Shown here: piece by piece, positions 47,459 through 56,219 of the stretch
How positions within the stretch are numbered: position 1 is the first letter of the stretch
Layout: each line of letters begins with the position of its first letter
Made by a program: the position numbers and the translations under genes
Origin: Ilumatobacteraceae bacterium
GTDB lineage: Bacteria; Actinomycetota; Acidimicrobiia; Acidimicrobiales; Ilumatobacteraceae
Length of the DNA stretch: 64,000 nt
Direction of reading: 5' to 3'
Assembly (NCBI GenBank): GCA_024644465.1
Contig: JAHEKY010000002.1
Coordinates: 1-64,000 of the forward strand
The notes under the pieces: model-generated
Seen by the model: the letters and a program-made list of their open reading frames with translations, nothing else
Told to the model about the DNA's origin: nothing
Database searches by the model: none

Positions 47459-48187
47459 TCAGTCGTCGGCGCCGAGCTCGGGCACGGCGACGATCTCCGG
47501 CGGGTCGTTGTCGCTTTCGGGATACGGGTGCTCGGGCACCCACGCGTCGACGATGTAGCGAACGCGCTCGCCGACGTTGACGGCATGGTCGCCGATCCGT
47601 TCGAAGAACCGGGCGACGACCGCCAGCTGCACCGCGACCTGCAGGTCGATGTGGCCGGCGGCGTGACTCTCGAAGATCACCTGGATGAACTGGCGCTGGA
47701 GGTCGTCCAGGTACGAGTCCATGTCGTGCAGTGCGGCTGCACGAGGGCCGTCGAGGTTGAGGTACGCCTCGGTGCACTCCTTGAACAGCGCGTGAGCCTG
47801 CTCGCCCATCTTGCGGATCACGCCGCGCAGCTCGGCGTCGAGCTCGTGGCCGTAGATCCGGCGGGTCGCTTTGCAGATGTTGACGCACAGGTCGGCAGAC
47901 CGCTCGACGTCGGCGATGATCTTGATCGCCGAGACGAGCGAGCGGAGGTCCTGGGCGACCGGGGCCTGCAGGGCGATCACGCGGAAACACTGTTCTTCGA
48001 GCTCGATCGAGCGGGCGTCGTAGTCGTCGTCGCCGAGGATGACGTACTCGGCGCCCTCCAGGTCGGCGTCGAGCAGGATGTCCGTCGCCCGGGGGACGAG
48101 TTCGGTCACGTCGGCACTCATCCGGGCGATCTCGGTGCGGATCTGGTCGAGTTGCTCGTGGAAATTGGCGCGCAGCTCGGCGGACAT
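47459..48187 (-). CDS. phoU: Phosphate signalling protein PhoU
   Basis: A 242-residue PhoU with two three-helix repeats. The metal-cluster motifs are DVERSADLCVNICK in the first half and FFERIGDHAVNVGERV in the second. It links the Pst transporter to the kinase encoded immediately downstream. Its ATG overlaps the pstB stop by one base (TGATG), so the genes are coupled. Length and order match canonical pst operons. Confidence 0.93.
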   Translation of the reverse strand: MSAELRANFHEQLDQIRTEIARMSADVTELVPRATDILLDADLEGAEYVILGDDDYDARSIELEEQCFRVIALQAPVAQDLRSLVSAIKIIADVERSADLCVNICKATRRIYGHELDAELRGVIRKMGEQAHALFKECTEAYLNLDGPRAAALHDMDSYLDDLQRQFIQVIFESHAAGHIDLQVAVQLAVVARFFERIGDHAVNVGERVRYIVDAWVPEHPYPESDNDPPEIVAVPELGADD

Positions 48188-49095
48188 CAGCCGAACCTCC
48201 CGGTGATGTACTGCTCGGTCCGCTCGTCCTCGGGCATCGAGAAGATCTTCTCGGTGCGGTCGAACTCGATCAGACGCCCGGTCCGCCGTTCGCCGTCGGG
48301 GTTGACCTCCGTGGTGAAGAACGCGGTGCGATCGCTGACCCGGCCGGCCTGCTGCATGTTGTGCGTCACGATCACGATCGTGTAGGTCTCCTTCATCTCC
48401 TGCATCAGGTCCTCGATGCGGGCGGTGGCGATGGGGTCGAGTGCCGAGCACGGCTCGTCCATCAGGATCACGTCCGGTTCGACGGCGACCGCCCTGGCGA
48501 TGCACAACCGTTGCTGCTGGCCGCCGGACAGACCGAGGCCCGACTCCTTCAGACGGTCCTTCACCTCGTCCCAGAGCGCGGCGCCGCGCAGCGAACGCTC
48601 GACGACGTCATCGAGCTCGGCGCGCTTCTTCACGCCCGCGAGCCGCGGGCCGTAGGCGACGTTGTCGTAGATGCTCTTCGGAAACGGGTTCGGCTTCTGG
48701 AACACCATCCCGATCCGGCGCCGCACCTCGGTGGCATTGACCTCCGGGTCGTACAGGTCGACGCCGTGGTACGTGATCGAGCCCTCGACGCGGGCGATGT
48801 CGATGAAGTCGTTCATCCGGTTGAGGCTGCGCAGCATCGTCGTCTTGCCACAGCCCGACGGCCCGATGAACGCGGTGATCTCGTGCTCACGCACGGACAG
48901 TTCGTCGACGGTCACCGCCCGGAAGTCGCCGTAGTAGACGCTGAGGTCTTCGATGTCGAAGACGATGGTCTCATCGGCCGGTTCGTCGTCGATCATCGTG
49001 AGGGTCTGGGCCGTCGTGGCGTCGGTCATGCTGGGTCCGTGACTGTGCGTGATGGGGACATGGGCGCGGGCGGGGCTGGTGTCAACGTTACTCAT
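48187..49095 (-). CDS. pstB: Phosphate ABC transporter ATPase PstB
   Basis: A 302-residue ABC ATPase: Walker [11 protein letters not shown]-loop FQKPNPFP, signature LSGGQQQR, Walker [14 protein letters not shown] and switch His in [17 protein letters not shown]. The start at 49095 is supported by AAGGAG upstream; ATG downstream (MTDATTAQ) or a GTG at 49131 are alternatives. The N-terminal 45 residues before the ABC domain are a variable extension. Confidence 0.93.
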   Translation of the reverse strand: MSNVDTSPARAHVPITHSHGPSMTDATTAQTLTMIDDEPADETIVFDIEDLSVYYGDFRAVTVDELSVREHEITAFIGPSGCGKTTMLRSLNRMNDFIDIARVEGSITYHGVDLYDPEVNATEVRRRIGMVFQKPNPFPKSIYDNVAYGPRLAGVKKRAELDDVVERSLRGAALWDEVKDRLKESGLGLSGGQQQRLCIARAVAVEPDVILMDEPCSALDPIATARIEDLMQEMKETYTIVIVTHNMQQAGRVSDRTAFFTTEVNPDGERRTGRLIEFDRTEKIFSMPEDERTEQYITGRFG

Positions 49096-49117
49096 CGATG
49101 TGTCGTCTCCTTGCTGC

Positions 49118-50068
49118 TCAACTTCCGACACGGGACTTCTCGAACCGGTTGCGGAGAAGCACGGCCGACGCGTTGAACACGAGCACGATCACCAGGAGGA
49201 CGAGCCCCGCGGCCGCCGCGCTCTCGGTGAACGCGAACTCGCTGTTCGGCGGTTTCGGGCGGCCGGTCCACTGGTAGATCAGGATCGGAATGGCGGTGAA
49301 CTTGCCGGTCAGCGACGTCTCCGGCAGCAGCCCGGTGATGGCCCCGATGATGATCAGCGGGGCGGCCTCGCCGAGCGCGCGGGCGACCGACAGCACGGTG
49401 CCGGTCAGGATTCCCGGCGCGGCATACGGGAGGACGTGATCACGGGTGACCTCCCAGCGTGACGCGCCGACGCCGAAGCCGGCGTCACGCAGTGAGCCGG
49501 GCACGGCCCGGATCGCCTCCATCGACGTGATCACGACGATCGGCAGCACGAGCAGCGCCATGGTGAGCCCGGCGGCGATGACCGACTGGCCGTTCGTCAC
49601 CGGCTCGAGCCACTGGGTGAAGAGGATGAACCCGAGGACGCCGTAGATCACCGCCGGGACGCCAGCGAGGTTGCGGATGTTGACCATGATCAGGCGTGTC
49701 AGACGGTGCTTGGCGTTGGCGTACTCCTCGAGGTAGATCGCAGCAGCGAGGCCGAGCGGAATCGCCACGAGGACGACGAACACACCGATGAAGATCGATC
49801 CGTACAGCCCGGACCAGACACCGATCTTGTCGGGGTCGGACCCGATCGGTGACGTGACGAAGTCGACCCCACGTTCTCCGAGCAGGCTGCTCGACTCGCC
49901 GATCACCTGCGCGAGCAGTGCGACGAGGATGAACAACGTGACCAGCGTCGTGAACAGCAACGTTGCGAGCATCGCCATGCCGGCCACGTCGCGGTCCTGC
50001 CGCGTGAGGCCGGCACGCACCGAGGCTGCGGCGTGTTCGCCTGCGGTTGCGGGGGTGGTGAACATCAT
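49118..50068 (-). CDS. pstA: Phosphate ABC transporter permease PstA
   Basis: A 316-residue permease with six TM helices and the EAA-type loop ([41 protein letters not shown]). The start at 50068 is chosen from tandem ATG codons just after GGAG; a longer start inside pstC is less likely. It lies 16 bp after the pstC stop and 22 bp before pstB. Confidence 0.92.
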   Translation of the reverse strand: MMFTTPATAGEHAAASVRAGLTRQDRDVAGMAMLATLLFTTLVTLFILVALLAQVIGESSSLLGERGVDFVTSPIGSDPDKIGVWSGLYGSIFIGVFVVLVAIPLGLAAAIYLEEYANAKHRLTRLIMVNIRNLAGVPAVIYGVLGFILFTQWLEPVTNGQSVIAAGLTMALLVLPIVVITSMEAIRAVPGSLRDAGFGVGASRWEVTRDHVLPYAAPGILTGTVLSVARALGEAAPLIIIGAITGLLPETSLTGKFTAIPILIYQWTGRPKPPNSEFAFTESAAAAGLVLLVIVLVFNASAVLLRNRFEKSRVGS

Positions 50069-50084
50069 GGCTCCGATCGGCTCC

Positions 50085-51005
50085 TCAGTACTGCTGCCGG
50101 ATGCGGTTGACGAAGCGGTCACCGATCACGTTGAGCAGCAACGTGATCGTGAACAGGATCAACCCGACGAAGAACAGCACCTGGAACGGCGCGCCGCCCA
50201 CATCCTGGTCGGTTCCGCCGACGGCGTTGGTCATCGCGGTGGTCATCGTGAGGCCGGGGTTCGTCGGCCAGGCGCCCGAGTACGGGCCGGAGCCGTCGAA
50301 CCCGCCGGCCATCACGGCGACCATCGTCTCGCCGATCGCCCGGGAGATGGCGATGATGAACGCCGCGACGAGGCCCGAGACGGCCGCCGGCAGCACGATC
50401 CGCAGCACCGTGTTGATCTTGCGGGCGCCGATGCCGTAGCTCGCTTCACGCAACGAGTTCGGTACCGATCGGAGCGCGTCCTCGCTGACCGACGCCATGA
50501 TCGGGATCACGAGGATGCCGATCCCGACGCCCGCGGCGAGCATGTTGCGGTCGTGGGTCGGGTCGAAGATCTTCGACACGAACTCGGGGGCGATGAACCG
50601 GACGACGAAGTAGCCGACGATCACCGACGGCACGCCGGCCAGCACCTCGATGACCGGCTTGACCACTTTGCGCACCCTCGCCGGCGCGTACTCGGAGAGG
50701 TAGATCGCGGCGCCGAGCCCGAACGGCACGGCGACGACCATCGCCACGCCGCCCATCACGACCGAACCGACCAGGATCGTGCGCAGGTCGAACCGGGACC
50801 GGCGTGGGAACCAGCCCAAGTCGGACAGCACCGCGAAGTCCCAGTCGATCTCGTCGAGAAACGTGTAGGCACCCCGGGCGAGCACGAAGAAGATCAGCAC
50901 GCTGACCACCATCGTGACGACTGCGGCGCCCTGGACCACGACGCGCATCGTCCGTTCCCGGTTGCGTTGCTTCGAACTGCCCTGCAGGTCTGCGACGGTG
51001 AGCAT
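50085..51005 (-). CDS. pstC: Phosphate ABC transporter permease PstC
   Basis: A 306-residue permease with six TM helices. The conserved loop SVSEDALRSVPNSLREASYGIGARKINTVLRIVLPAAVSG and IYLSEYAPARVRKVVKPVIEVLAGVPSVIVGYF identify PstC. It follows pstS by 13 bp. With PstA it forms the membrane channel of the high-affinity phosphate importer. Confidence 0.93.
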   Translation of the reverse strand: MLTVADLQGSSKQRNRERTMRVVVQGAAVVTMVVSVLIFFVLARGAYTFLDEIDWDFAVLSDLGWFPRRSRFDLRTILVGSVVMGGVAMVVAVPFGLGAAIYLSEYAPARVRKVVKPVIEVLAGVPSVIVGYFVVRFIAPEFVSKIFDPTHDRNMLAAGVGIGILVIPIMASVSEDALRSVPNSLREASYGIGARKINTVLRIVLPAAVSGLVAAFIIAISRAIGETMVAVMAGGFDGSGPYSGAWPTNPGLTMTTAMTNAVGGTDQDVGGAPFQVLFFVGLILFTITLLLNVIGDRFVNRIRQQY

Positions 51006-51018
51006 CAGGAGATCCGGA

Positions 51019-52068
51019 TCAGCGCCCGGCCCACGCGGCCTGGGTTGCGGCGATGCGATCAGCGGGGAGGCCGACGTACCCGGCGTCGGCGACCGTCGCG
51101 AGGCCGGCGTCGCTGAGGTAGAGGTCGACGAACGCGGCGAGTGCCGAGTTCTCCGCCGCGTTGCCGGTGTTGACGTAGATGTACAGGCTGCGGCTGAAGC
51201 CGTAGCTCCCGTCTGCGATCGTCTCCGCCGAGGGGGCGGCGCATCCGTCGCCGGCGTCGACCGCGAGCGCCTTCAGCACGTCGCGGTTCGCATCGAAGAA
51301 GGAGTATCCGACCCAGCCGAGGCTCGTGTCGCTGCCGGCGATCCCCTCGATGATGAAGTTGTCGTTGGCGCTGGAGCTGTAGTCGGCTCGGGTGAAGATG
51401 CTCTCCTCCCCGACGCGTTCCGCGGCGAGGTCCTCGATCGCGAACTCCACGAACGTGTCGTACGTGCCGGACTCCTCGCCGGGGCCGTACACGCCGAGTT
51501 CCGCGTCCGGGAACGGGCCGGCGGCGCCGACCTCGGCGCCGAGCGCCGCGGCGTCACTCCAGTTGTTGAACCCCTCGGACTCCGGCCCGAGCAGCGCGTA
51601 CAGCGTCGGGATGTCGACGCAGTCGACCGCGGAGTTGTTCGGGTTGGTCAACACGGACAGCCCGTCGATCGCCACTTCGAGCTCGACGTACTCGATGCCG
51701 TTCGAGGCGCACGTCTCGGCCTCGGTGTCCTTGATCGAGCGCGAGGCGCCGGAGATGTCCGACTCACCTCCACAGAATTTCTTGAACCCGTCGCCGGTGC
51801 CGGGGCCCTCGACGACCACGTCCAGATCCCCGCCCGACAGTTCGCCGGCGAGTTCGCCGACGCGGATCGAGATCGGCTCGACCGTCGACGAGCCCGACAC
51901 GAAGACCGAGCCGCCGGGCAGGCTGCCGTCCCCGGCAGGTGCGTCGCCGTCGGACGAGACGCCGGTCGACGGGGAATCGGCAGTGGGCTCGTCGTCACCG
52001 CCGCAAGCGACGGCTGTCAGGGCCAGCCCGATTGCAGCGGCGAGGATGCGGCGGCGGGGGGATGTCAC
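51019..52068 (-). CDS. pstS: Phosphate-binding lipoprotein PstS
   Basis: A 349-residue exported lipoprotein: lipobox AVAC (Cys22), an Asp/Ser/Gly-rich linker, then the PBP-like domain. Phosphate-binding segments are SGSSTVEPIS, ESDISGASRSIKD and PGEESGTYDTFVEFA. It is the high-affinity phosphate receptor and heads the operon. A GTG start at 52068 is preceded by GGAG with eight bases of spacing. A PHO box lies 103-124 bp upstream. Confidence 0.93.
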   Translation of the reverse strand: MTSPRRRILAAAIGLALTAVACGGDDEPTADSPSTGVSSDGDAPAGDGSLPGGSVFVSGSSTVEPISIRVGELAGELSGGDLDVVVEGPGTGDGFKKFCGGESDISGASRSIKDTEAETCASNGIEYVELEVAIDGLSVLTNPNNSAVDCVDIPTLYALLGPESEGFNNWSDAAALGAEVGAAGPFPDAELGVYGPGEESGTYDTFVEFAIEDLAAERVGEESIFTRADYSSSANDNFIIEGIAGSDTSLGWVGYSFFDANRDVLKALAVDAGDGCAAPSAETIADGSYGFSRSLYIYVNTGNAAENSALAAFVDLYLSDAGLATVADAGYVGLPADRIAATQAAWAGR

Positions 52069-52170
52069 GCTCGGAGCTCCGTTCGTCGGGGGACGTGTTC
52101 ACGCTGCCCGCCCGGACGTCCGAGGCGAGTGCTGCGCACGTTACGAAGTCAACGTGAATGACCCGGTGGG

Positions 52171-52192
52171 CCGAGGTGAACAGAACATGAAC
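52171..52192 (-). promoter_or_regulatory. PHO box: two 11-bp direct repeats upstream of pstS
   Basis: On the minus strand GTTCATGTTCT (52182-52192) is followed directly by GTTCACCTCGG (52171-52181). Adjacent 11-bp units starting GTTCA match the actinobacterial PhoP/RegX3-type PHO box. The box lies upstream of pstS and just beyond the 3' end of ppk. Binding by the regulator encoded at 45604-46299 is the expected control. Confidence 0.85.
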
Positions 52193-52231
52193 CGATGCCG
52201 GCGAACGGGCGAACTCGTGCCGGCCGGAGCG

Positions 52232-54316
52232 TCAGCGAGTCGGCAACGACTGCTGCTCGACGGTCCAGCGGTACATCCGATCCTGGGCGTGCGGCTCGAA
52301 CGCGTCGGTCGGCCCGACCCGTTCCCACGTGTCGTCCGGGCGGAGCTCCCATGCGACGATGTCGTCCGCGAGCTGGAACTCGAGCGCCTGGTCCAGCCAG
52401 GCGCGGTGTCGGTCATGGTTGATCGGCACGAGCACCTCGACGCGCCGGTGCAGGTTGCGGGGCATCAGGTCGGCGGAACCGATCAGGTGGACCTCGTCAC
52501 ACATCGCACCGGGCAACCGGCCGTTGATCACGACGTTGCCGTGCTCGAACCGGTAGATCCGGCTGTGCTCGAGATACCGCCCGAGAATGCTGCGGGCGCG
52601 GATGTTCTCCGACATGCCCGGCACACCGGCGCGCAGGCAGCAGATACCGCGGACGAGGAGGTCGATCTTCGTGCCCGCCTGGCTGGCGGCGTACAGCGCT
52701 TCGACCATCTCCTCGTCGGCGATCGAATTGCACTTGATCGTGATGTGGCCGGCGCGCCCGAACGAGGCCTCGTGTTCGATCAGGTCGAGCAACTGACGCT
52801 GCATGTCGCGCGGGGCGACGAGCAGCTCGCGGTAGTCGTTCGTGCGGCTGTAGCCCGTGAGGTGGTTGAACAACTGCGCGGCGTCTGCGCCGATGTCGGG
52901 GTGACACGTGATCACGCCGATGTCTTCGTAGATGCGCGCGGTCTTCGAGTTGTAGTTGCCGGTGCCGATGTGGACGTATCTCCGGAGCTCGTCGCTGTCG
53001 TCGCGCACGACGAGTACGACCTTGCTGTGGGTCTTCAGCCCGACCATGCCGTAGACGACGTGGACGCCGGCGCGCTCGAGCTGCTTCGCCCACTGCACGT
53101 TCGTCGCCTCGTCGAAACGAGCCTTGATCTCGACGAGCACGGCGACCTGCTTGCCGCTGTCGGCGGCCCGCATCAGGCTGCGGATGATCGCGCTGTCGCC
53201 GCCGGCGCGGTACAGCGTCATCTTGATCGACTGCACGCGCGGATCGTCGGCGGCTTGGGAGATGAACTCCTCGACGCTGCTCGAGAAGCTCTCGTACGGG
53301 TGGTGGACCATCACGGCCCGGTGACGCACGACGTCGAAGATCGGACGATCACCCTCCTCGGCGGCCGCGATCCGGCCCGGCGTGACCGGGGTCCACGTCT
53401 CGTCCTTCAGATCGGGTCGATCGAGCGACATCAGCTGGAACAGACAGCTCAGATCGAGCGGTGAGCGGTGGAACGTGACGTCGGCGCGCTCGAGGTCGAG
53501 TTCGCGCATCAGGAGGTCGAGGATCTCCTCGCCGATGTCGTGGGCCACCTCCAGCCGGACCGCCTGGTTGAAGCGTCGGCGCCGCAACTCCATCTCGACG
53601 GCCGCGAGCAGGTCGTCAGCCTCCTCTTCCTCGACCGTGAGGTCGCCGTTGCGGCTGACACGGAACGCCGCCCACTCCTCGACGATCATCCCCACGAAGA
53701 GCTGGTCGAGCTTCGCCGCGATCAGCTGCTCGGCGGGGAGGTACCGCCCGGGCGAGCACTCGACGAGCCGCGGGAAGACGTCGGGGATCTTCAGGCGGGC
53801 GAATCGCCGGTCACCGGTTTCGGGGTCGGCGACATTGACCGCGAGCGAGAGCGCGAGGTCGGAGATGTACGGAAACGGATGACCCGGATCGACCGCGAGT
53901 GGGGTGAGCACGGGGAAGATCCGTTCTTCGTAGATTCTGCCGAGTTCGACGCGCTCTTCGGCGGTCGTCTCCTCCCACGAGATGACCTCGACGCCCGCGG
54001 CGGCGAGTTCCGGCACGAGCTTGTCGACGAATGCGATGTCGAGCCGGTGGATCATCTGCGGCACCCAGTCCGCGATCGCGGCCAGCTGCTGGGCCGGCGT
54101 GCGACCGTCCCACGTCGGACGGTCGATCCCGGCGATCAACTGATCCTTCAACGCGGCGACGCGCACCTGGAAGAACTCGTCGAGATTCGTCGAGGTGATC
54201 GCGCAGAACTTGGCGCGTTCGAGCAGCGGGATCCCCGGCTCGCTCGCGAGTTCGAGCACGCGCTCGTTGAACGCCAGCCAGCTCAGTTCGCGGTTGAGGA
54301 ATCTCTCGTCCATCAC
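52232..54316 (-). CDS. ppk: Polyphosphate kinase
   Basis: A 694-residue PPK1. The N-terminal domain begins DERFLNRELSWLAFNERVLELA; FFQVRVAALKDQ and HPYESFSSSVEEFI follow. Catalytic histidines lie in YVHIGTGNYNSKTARIYEDIG and YLEHSRIYRFEHG. It makes polyphosphate from ATP at the membrane, storing the phosphate imported by the Pst system next to it. ATG 54316 is followed by a second ATG at 54313. Its stop is 40 bp from the PHO box, so the two units are separate. Confidence 0.95.
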   Translation of the reverse strand: MMDERFLNRELSWLAFNERVLELASEPGIPLLERAKFCAITSTNLDEFFQVRVAALKDQLIAGIDRPTWDGRTPAQQLAAIADWVPQMIHRLDIAFVDKLVPELAAAGVEVISWEETTAEERVELGRIYEERIFPVLTPLAVDPGHPFPYISDLALSLAVNVADPETGDRRFARLKIPDVFPRLVECSPGRYLPAEQLIAAKLDQLFVGMIVEEWAAFRVSRNGDLTVEEEEADDLLAAVEMELRRRRFNQAVRLEVAHDIGEEILDLLMRELDLERADVTFHRSPLDLSCLFQLMSLDRPDLKDETWTPVTPGRIAAAEEGDRPIFDVVRHRAVMVHHPYESFSSSVEEFISQAADDPRVQSIKMTLYRAGGDSAIIRSLMRAADSGKQVAVLVEIKARFDEATNVQWAKQLERAGVHVVYGMVGLKTHSKVVLVVRDDSDELRRYVHIGTGNYNSKTARIYEDIGVITCHPDIGADAAQLFNHLTGYSRTNDYRELLVAPRDMQRQLLDLIEHEASFGRAGHITIKCNSIADEEMVEALYAASQAGTKIDLLVRGICCLRAGVPGMSENIRARSILGRYLEHSRIYRFEHGNVVINGRLPGAMCDEVHLIGSADLMPRNLHRRVEVLVPINHDRHRAWLDQALEFQLADDIVAWELRPDDTWERVGPTDAFEPHAQDRMYRWTVEQQSLPTR

Positions 54317-54358
54317 AGCCCCCGCTGCGCCGCGTGATCCGCCACGAGCCGCGCGACC

Positions 54359-54628
54359 TCAGGATTCGGCTTCGGCGTGACCGAGATCCCACTCGATCGT
54401 GATCAGCTCGCGCTCGGCGTCGCGCACGATGCGCTCCTTGTTGCGCCGGAACTGGGGATCGTCGCGGGGCAGCAGCACGAGTCGGGCGAGCACGCGGGCG
54501 CGGAACTCGTCGAGCACCTGCCGTTCGCCCCAGTCGCCGTAGACCTCCCAGTGTGGCGCCACGGGCCCGTGGTACACGATCCGGGCGTGGGCCCGCGGTG
54601 CCTGTGTCTCGACTACAGCGTCACTCAT
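54359..54628 (-). CDS. Small conserved-looking protein of unknown function
   Basis: An 89-residue protein with IVYHGPVAPHWEVYGDWGERQVLDEFRARVLARLVLLPRDDPQFRRNKERIVRDAERE. The central part is helical and Arg-rich, the ends acidic. I do not recognise it. The ATG at 54628 follows TAGCGT (54636-54641) by seven bases, which supports a real gene with its own promoter. ppk begins 42 bp downstream, so the two may share a transcript. Confidence 0.65.
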   Translation of the reverse strand: MSDAVVETQAPRAHARIVYHGPVAPHWEVYGDWGERQVLDEFRARVLARLVLLPRDDPQFRRNKERIVRDAERELITIEWDLGHAEAES

Positions 54629-54878
54629 GGCGTCGACGCTATCGCCGTCGCGCGCACCGGACGCGGGGCACGGTTGACCGGTGTGCCGGAAAACCGGGTC
54701 GAGCCGTGCACCTCCATTACGAACGTGTTACAGTTTGCGATCAACCACGCAACGGGAGGGGTGGTCGACGAACGACGGGGAACGCCGTCGGAAGTCGAAA
54801 CGAACGAGAAATCGGGAACCAAACGAGCCGCTGGAACGTCAGAATGGCACTGGCCATTCGCGAGAGGACCACACCGCC

Positions 54879-55301
54879 ATGATCAAGCGAACGAAGCGGA
54901 CCACCACGACGGCCTCGGTCGCCGCTGCCTCGGACACGTCGGCGGACACCGCCACCGGCGCAGACGCCGACGACCGCGCTCGCCGCAACGGCCGCCCGGT
55001 CGAGCTGAACACCGCGCCGCCCGATCCCGACTCCGAGACGGCATGGATGGCCGATGGCAACTGCCGCCTGCACCCGCCGGCGACGTTCTTCCCGAGCGAC
55101 GGCGTCGGCGTCGACCGGGCCCGCAAGATCTGTCGCGGTTGCCCGGTCCTGACGCACTGCCTCGAGTACGCGCTCGATGCGCGCATCGACCACGGCGTCT
55201 GGGGTGGGTGCAGCGAGCGCGAGCGGCGCCGCATCCTGAAGCGTCGGCGCGAGGACGCGGCGACCGTCGATGCCGACGCCGTCAGCGCGATCGATCGCTG
55301 A
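54879..55301 (+). CDS. WhiB-family [4Fe-4S] regulator
   Basis: A 140-residue Wbl protein. Cluster ligands are Cys62, Cys85, Cys88 and Cys94 (CRGCPVLTHC), followed by GVWGG (106-110) and a basic tail SERERRRILKRRR for DNA or sigma contact. The first 50 residues are Thr/Ala-rich and probably disordered, longer than in most WhiB proteins. Such proteins sense redox or NO and act with the principal sigma factor. The ATG at 54879 has a GAGAGG about 12 bases upstream, and a relatively AT-rich leader (54718-54750) suggests a regulated promoter. Confidence 0.9.
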   Translation: MIKRTKRTTTTASVAAASDTSADTATGADADDRARRNGRPVELNTAPPDPDSETAWMADGNCRLHPPATFFPSDGVGVDRARKICRGCPVLTHCLEYALDARIDHGVWGGCSERERRRILKRRREDAATVDADAVSAIDR

Positions 55302-55308
55302 CGCGCAA

Positions 55309-55352
55309 ACGCCCCGCCCACCACGTCGACGACGTTGGTTGGTGCGGGGCGT
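55309..55352 (+). terminator. Hairpin between whiB-like and tatA genes
   Basis: ACGCCCCGC (55309-55317) pairs with GCGGGGCGT (55344-55352), with further pairing inside the loop. It lies eight bases after the stop of the WhiB gene and between two convergent genes, so it probably terminates both. No T-run follows. Confidence 0.6.
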
Positions 55353-55397
55353 CGGGTGTCCCTGCCGCGTCGGCGCTGCCGCCGCCACGGAGATCGA

Positions 55398-55580
55398 TCA
55401 CTCGGACTCGGTGCTCGCGTCTTCCTTCGGAGCGTCCGCCTCGGCGATCCCGTCCTTGAATTCCTTCTGGGCCTTGCCGAGGTTTCTCGCCAGCTTGGGC
55501 AACTGCGACCCGCCGAACAGGACGAGCACCAGTACCAACAGGATGATGCCCTCTGGGCCACCGAGTGTGAATCCGAACAT
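55398..55580 (-). CDS. tatA: Sec-independent translocase protein TatA
   Basis: A 60-residue protein with a short N-terminal TM helix (GIILLVLVLVLFGGSQLP), the FG hinge followed by KLARNLGKAQKEFKDGIAEA amphipathic helix, and an acidic tail. This is the TatA/TatE pattern. It forms the protein-conducting part of the twin-arginine pathway. No tatC is adjacent. The ATG follows TAGCCT (55587-55592) by six bases, an exact leaderless arrangement. Confidence 0.9.
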   Translation of the reverse strand: MFGFTLGGPEGIILLVLVLVLFGGSQLPKLARNLGKAQKEFKDGIAEADAPKEDASTESE

Positions 55581-55624
55581 GCTGCCAGGCTACCCCACGG
55601 ACGCGCCGATGGTGCCCGCGCCAC

Positions 55625-55924
55625 TCAGGCGCCGATGATGCTCCGCGCGACTTGGGCGCGCTGGCGACGGATGCGACGCCGCTCGCGCTCGGACAGGCCA
55701 CCCCAGATCCCGAACTTCTCACCGTTCTGCAGCGCGAACTCGAGGCAGTCGTGCTGGACCTCACAGCCGCGGCACACTTCCTTGGCTTCGCGTGTCGACG
55801 CGCCTCGTTCCGGGAAGAAGAGGTCGGGGTCGACGCCGAGGCAGTTGGCGCGATCGTGCCAGTCCGCCTCCGGTTCGACGGGGGTAGCACTGACGGTGAT
55901 GCTCGATGTGGTGATGAACTGCAT
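55625..55924 (-). CDS. WhiB-family [4Fe-4S] regulator, WhiB2-like
   Basis: A 99-residue Wbl protein with Cys28, Cys51, Cys54 and Cys60 (CRGCEVQHDC), GIWGG (72-76) and LSERERRRIRRQR. The pattern LEFALQNGEKFGIWGG is typical of the WhiB/WhiB2 group, which controls division and development in actinobacteria. AGGAGG lies nine bases before the ATG. The upstream region is unusually long and carries a palindrome. It is the second WhiB gene in 1 kb and differs clearly from the first. Confidence 0.92.
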   Translation of the reverse strand: MQFITTSSITVSATPVEPEADWHDRANCLGVDPDLFFPERGASTREAKEVCRGCEVQHDCLEFALQNGEKFGIWGGLSERERRRIRRQRAQVARSIIGA

Positions 55925-56219
55925 GGGGAGGACCTCCTGCTGGGTCCGGGAGACATGGTCGGCGTTGACCGTGGAGTCGGCGGGTGTGACGGATGTCGGG
56001 TGGGCGGCGGATGGGTGACGGGTTGGTGGCGGGATTGGTGACGGGCTGATGGCCTGCTCCCCTCCCTGCTCTGGCGATTCTCAAATGCTTGACATCAGCT
56101 CGACATCGTTGTAACTACAACGTCGTCATTCTGCCAGACGTGAACGCGATTTCGCAAGCGCGCAATGAGAATTTCGCGCGATACGCGCGCACCGGGGTGC
56201 TCCGCGTCGCGAACGAGCC
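55925..56219 (-). promoter_or_regulatory. Long leader of the WhiB2-like gene with a palindrome
   Basis: No gene is seen in these 295 bases. They contain CGTTGTA-AC-TACAACG (56107-56122), a perfect 7-bp inverted repeat, within the most AT-rich part, roughly 185-200 bp upstream of the ATG. The rest of the leader is Pro-codon-like CCR-rich sequence. A regulated promoter with a dyad operator is likely, but I cannot place a confident -10. Confidence 0.55.

Noticed and set aside
56088..56120. Plus-strand TTGACA promoter in the WhiB2-like leader
   Set aside because: No plus-strand gene follows; the dyad at 56107-56122 explains the sequence better.
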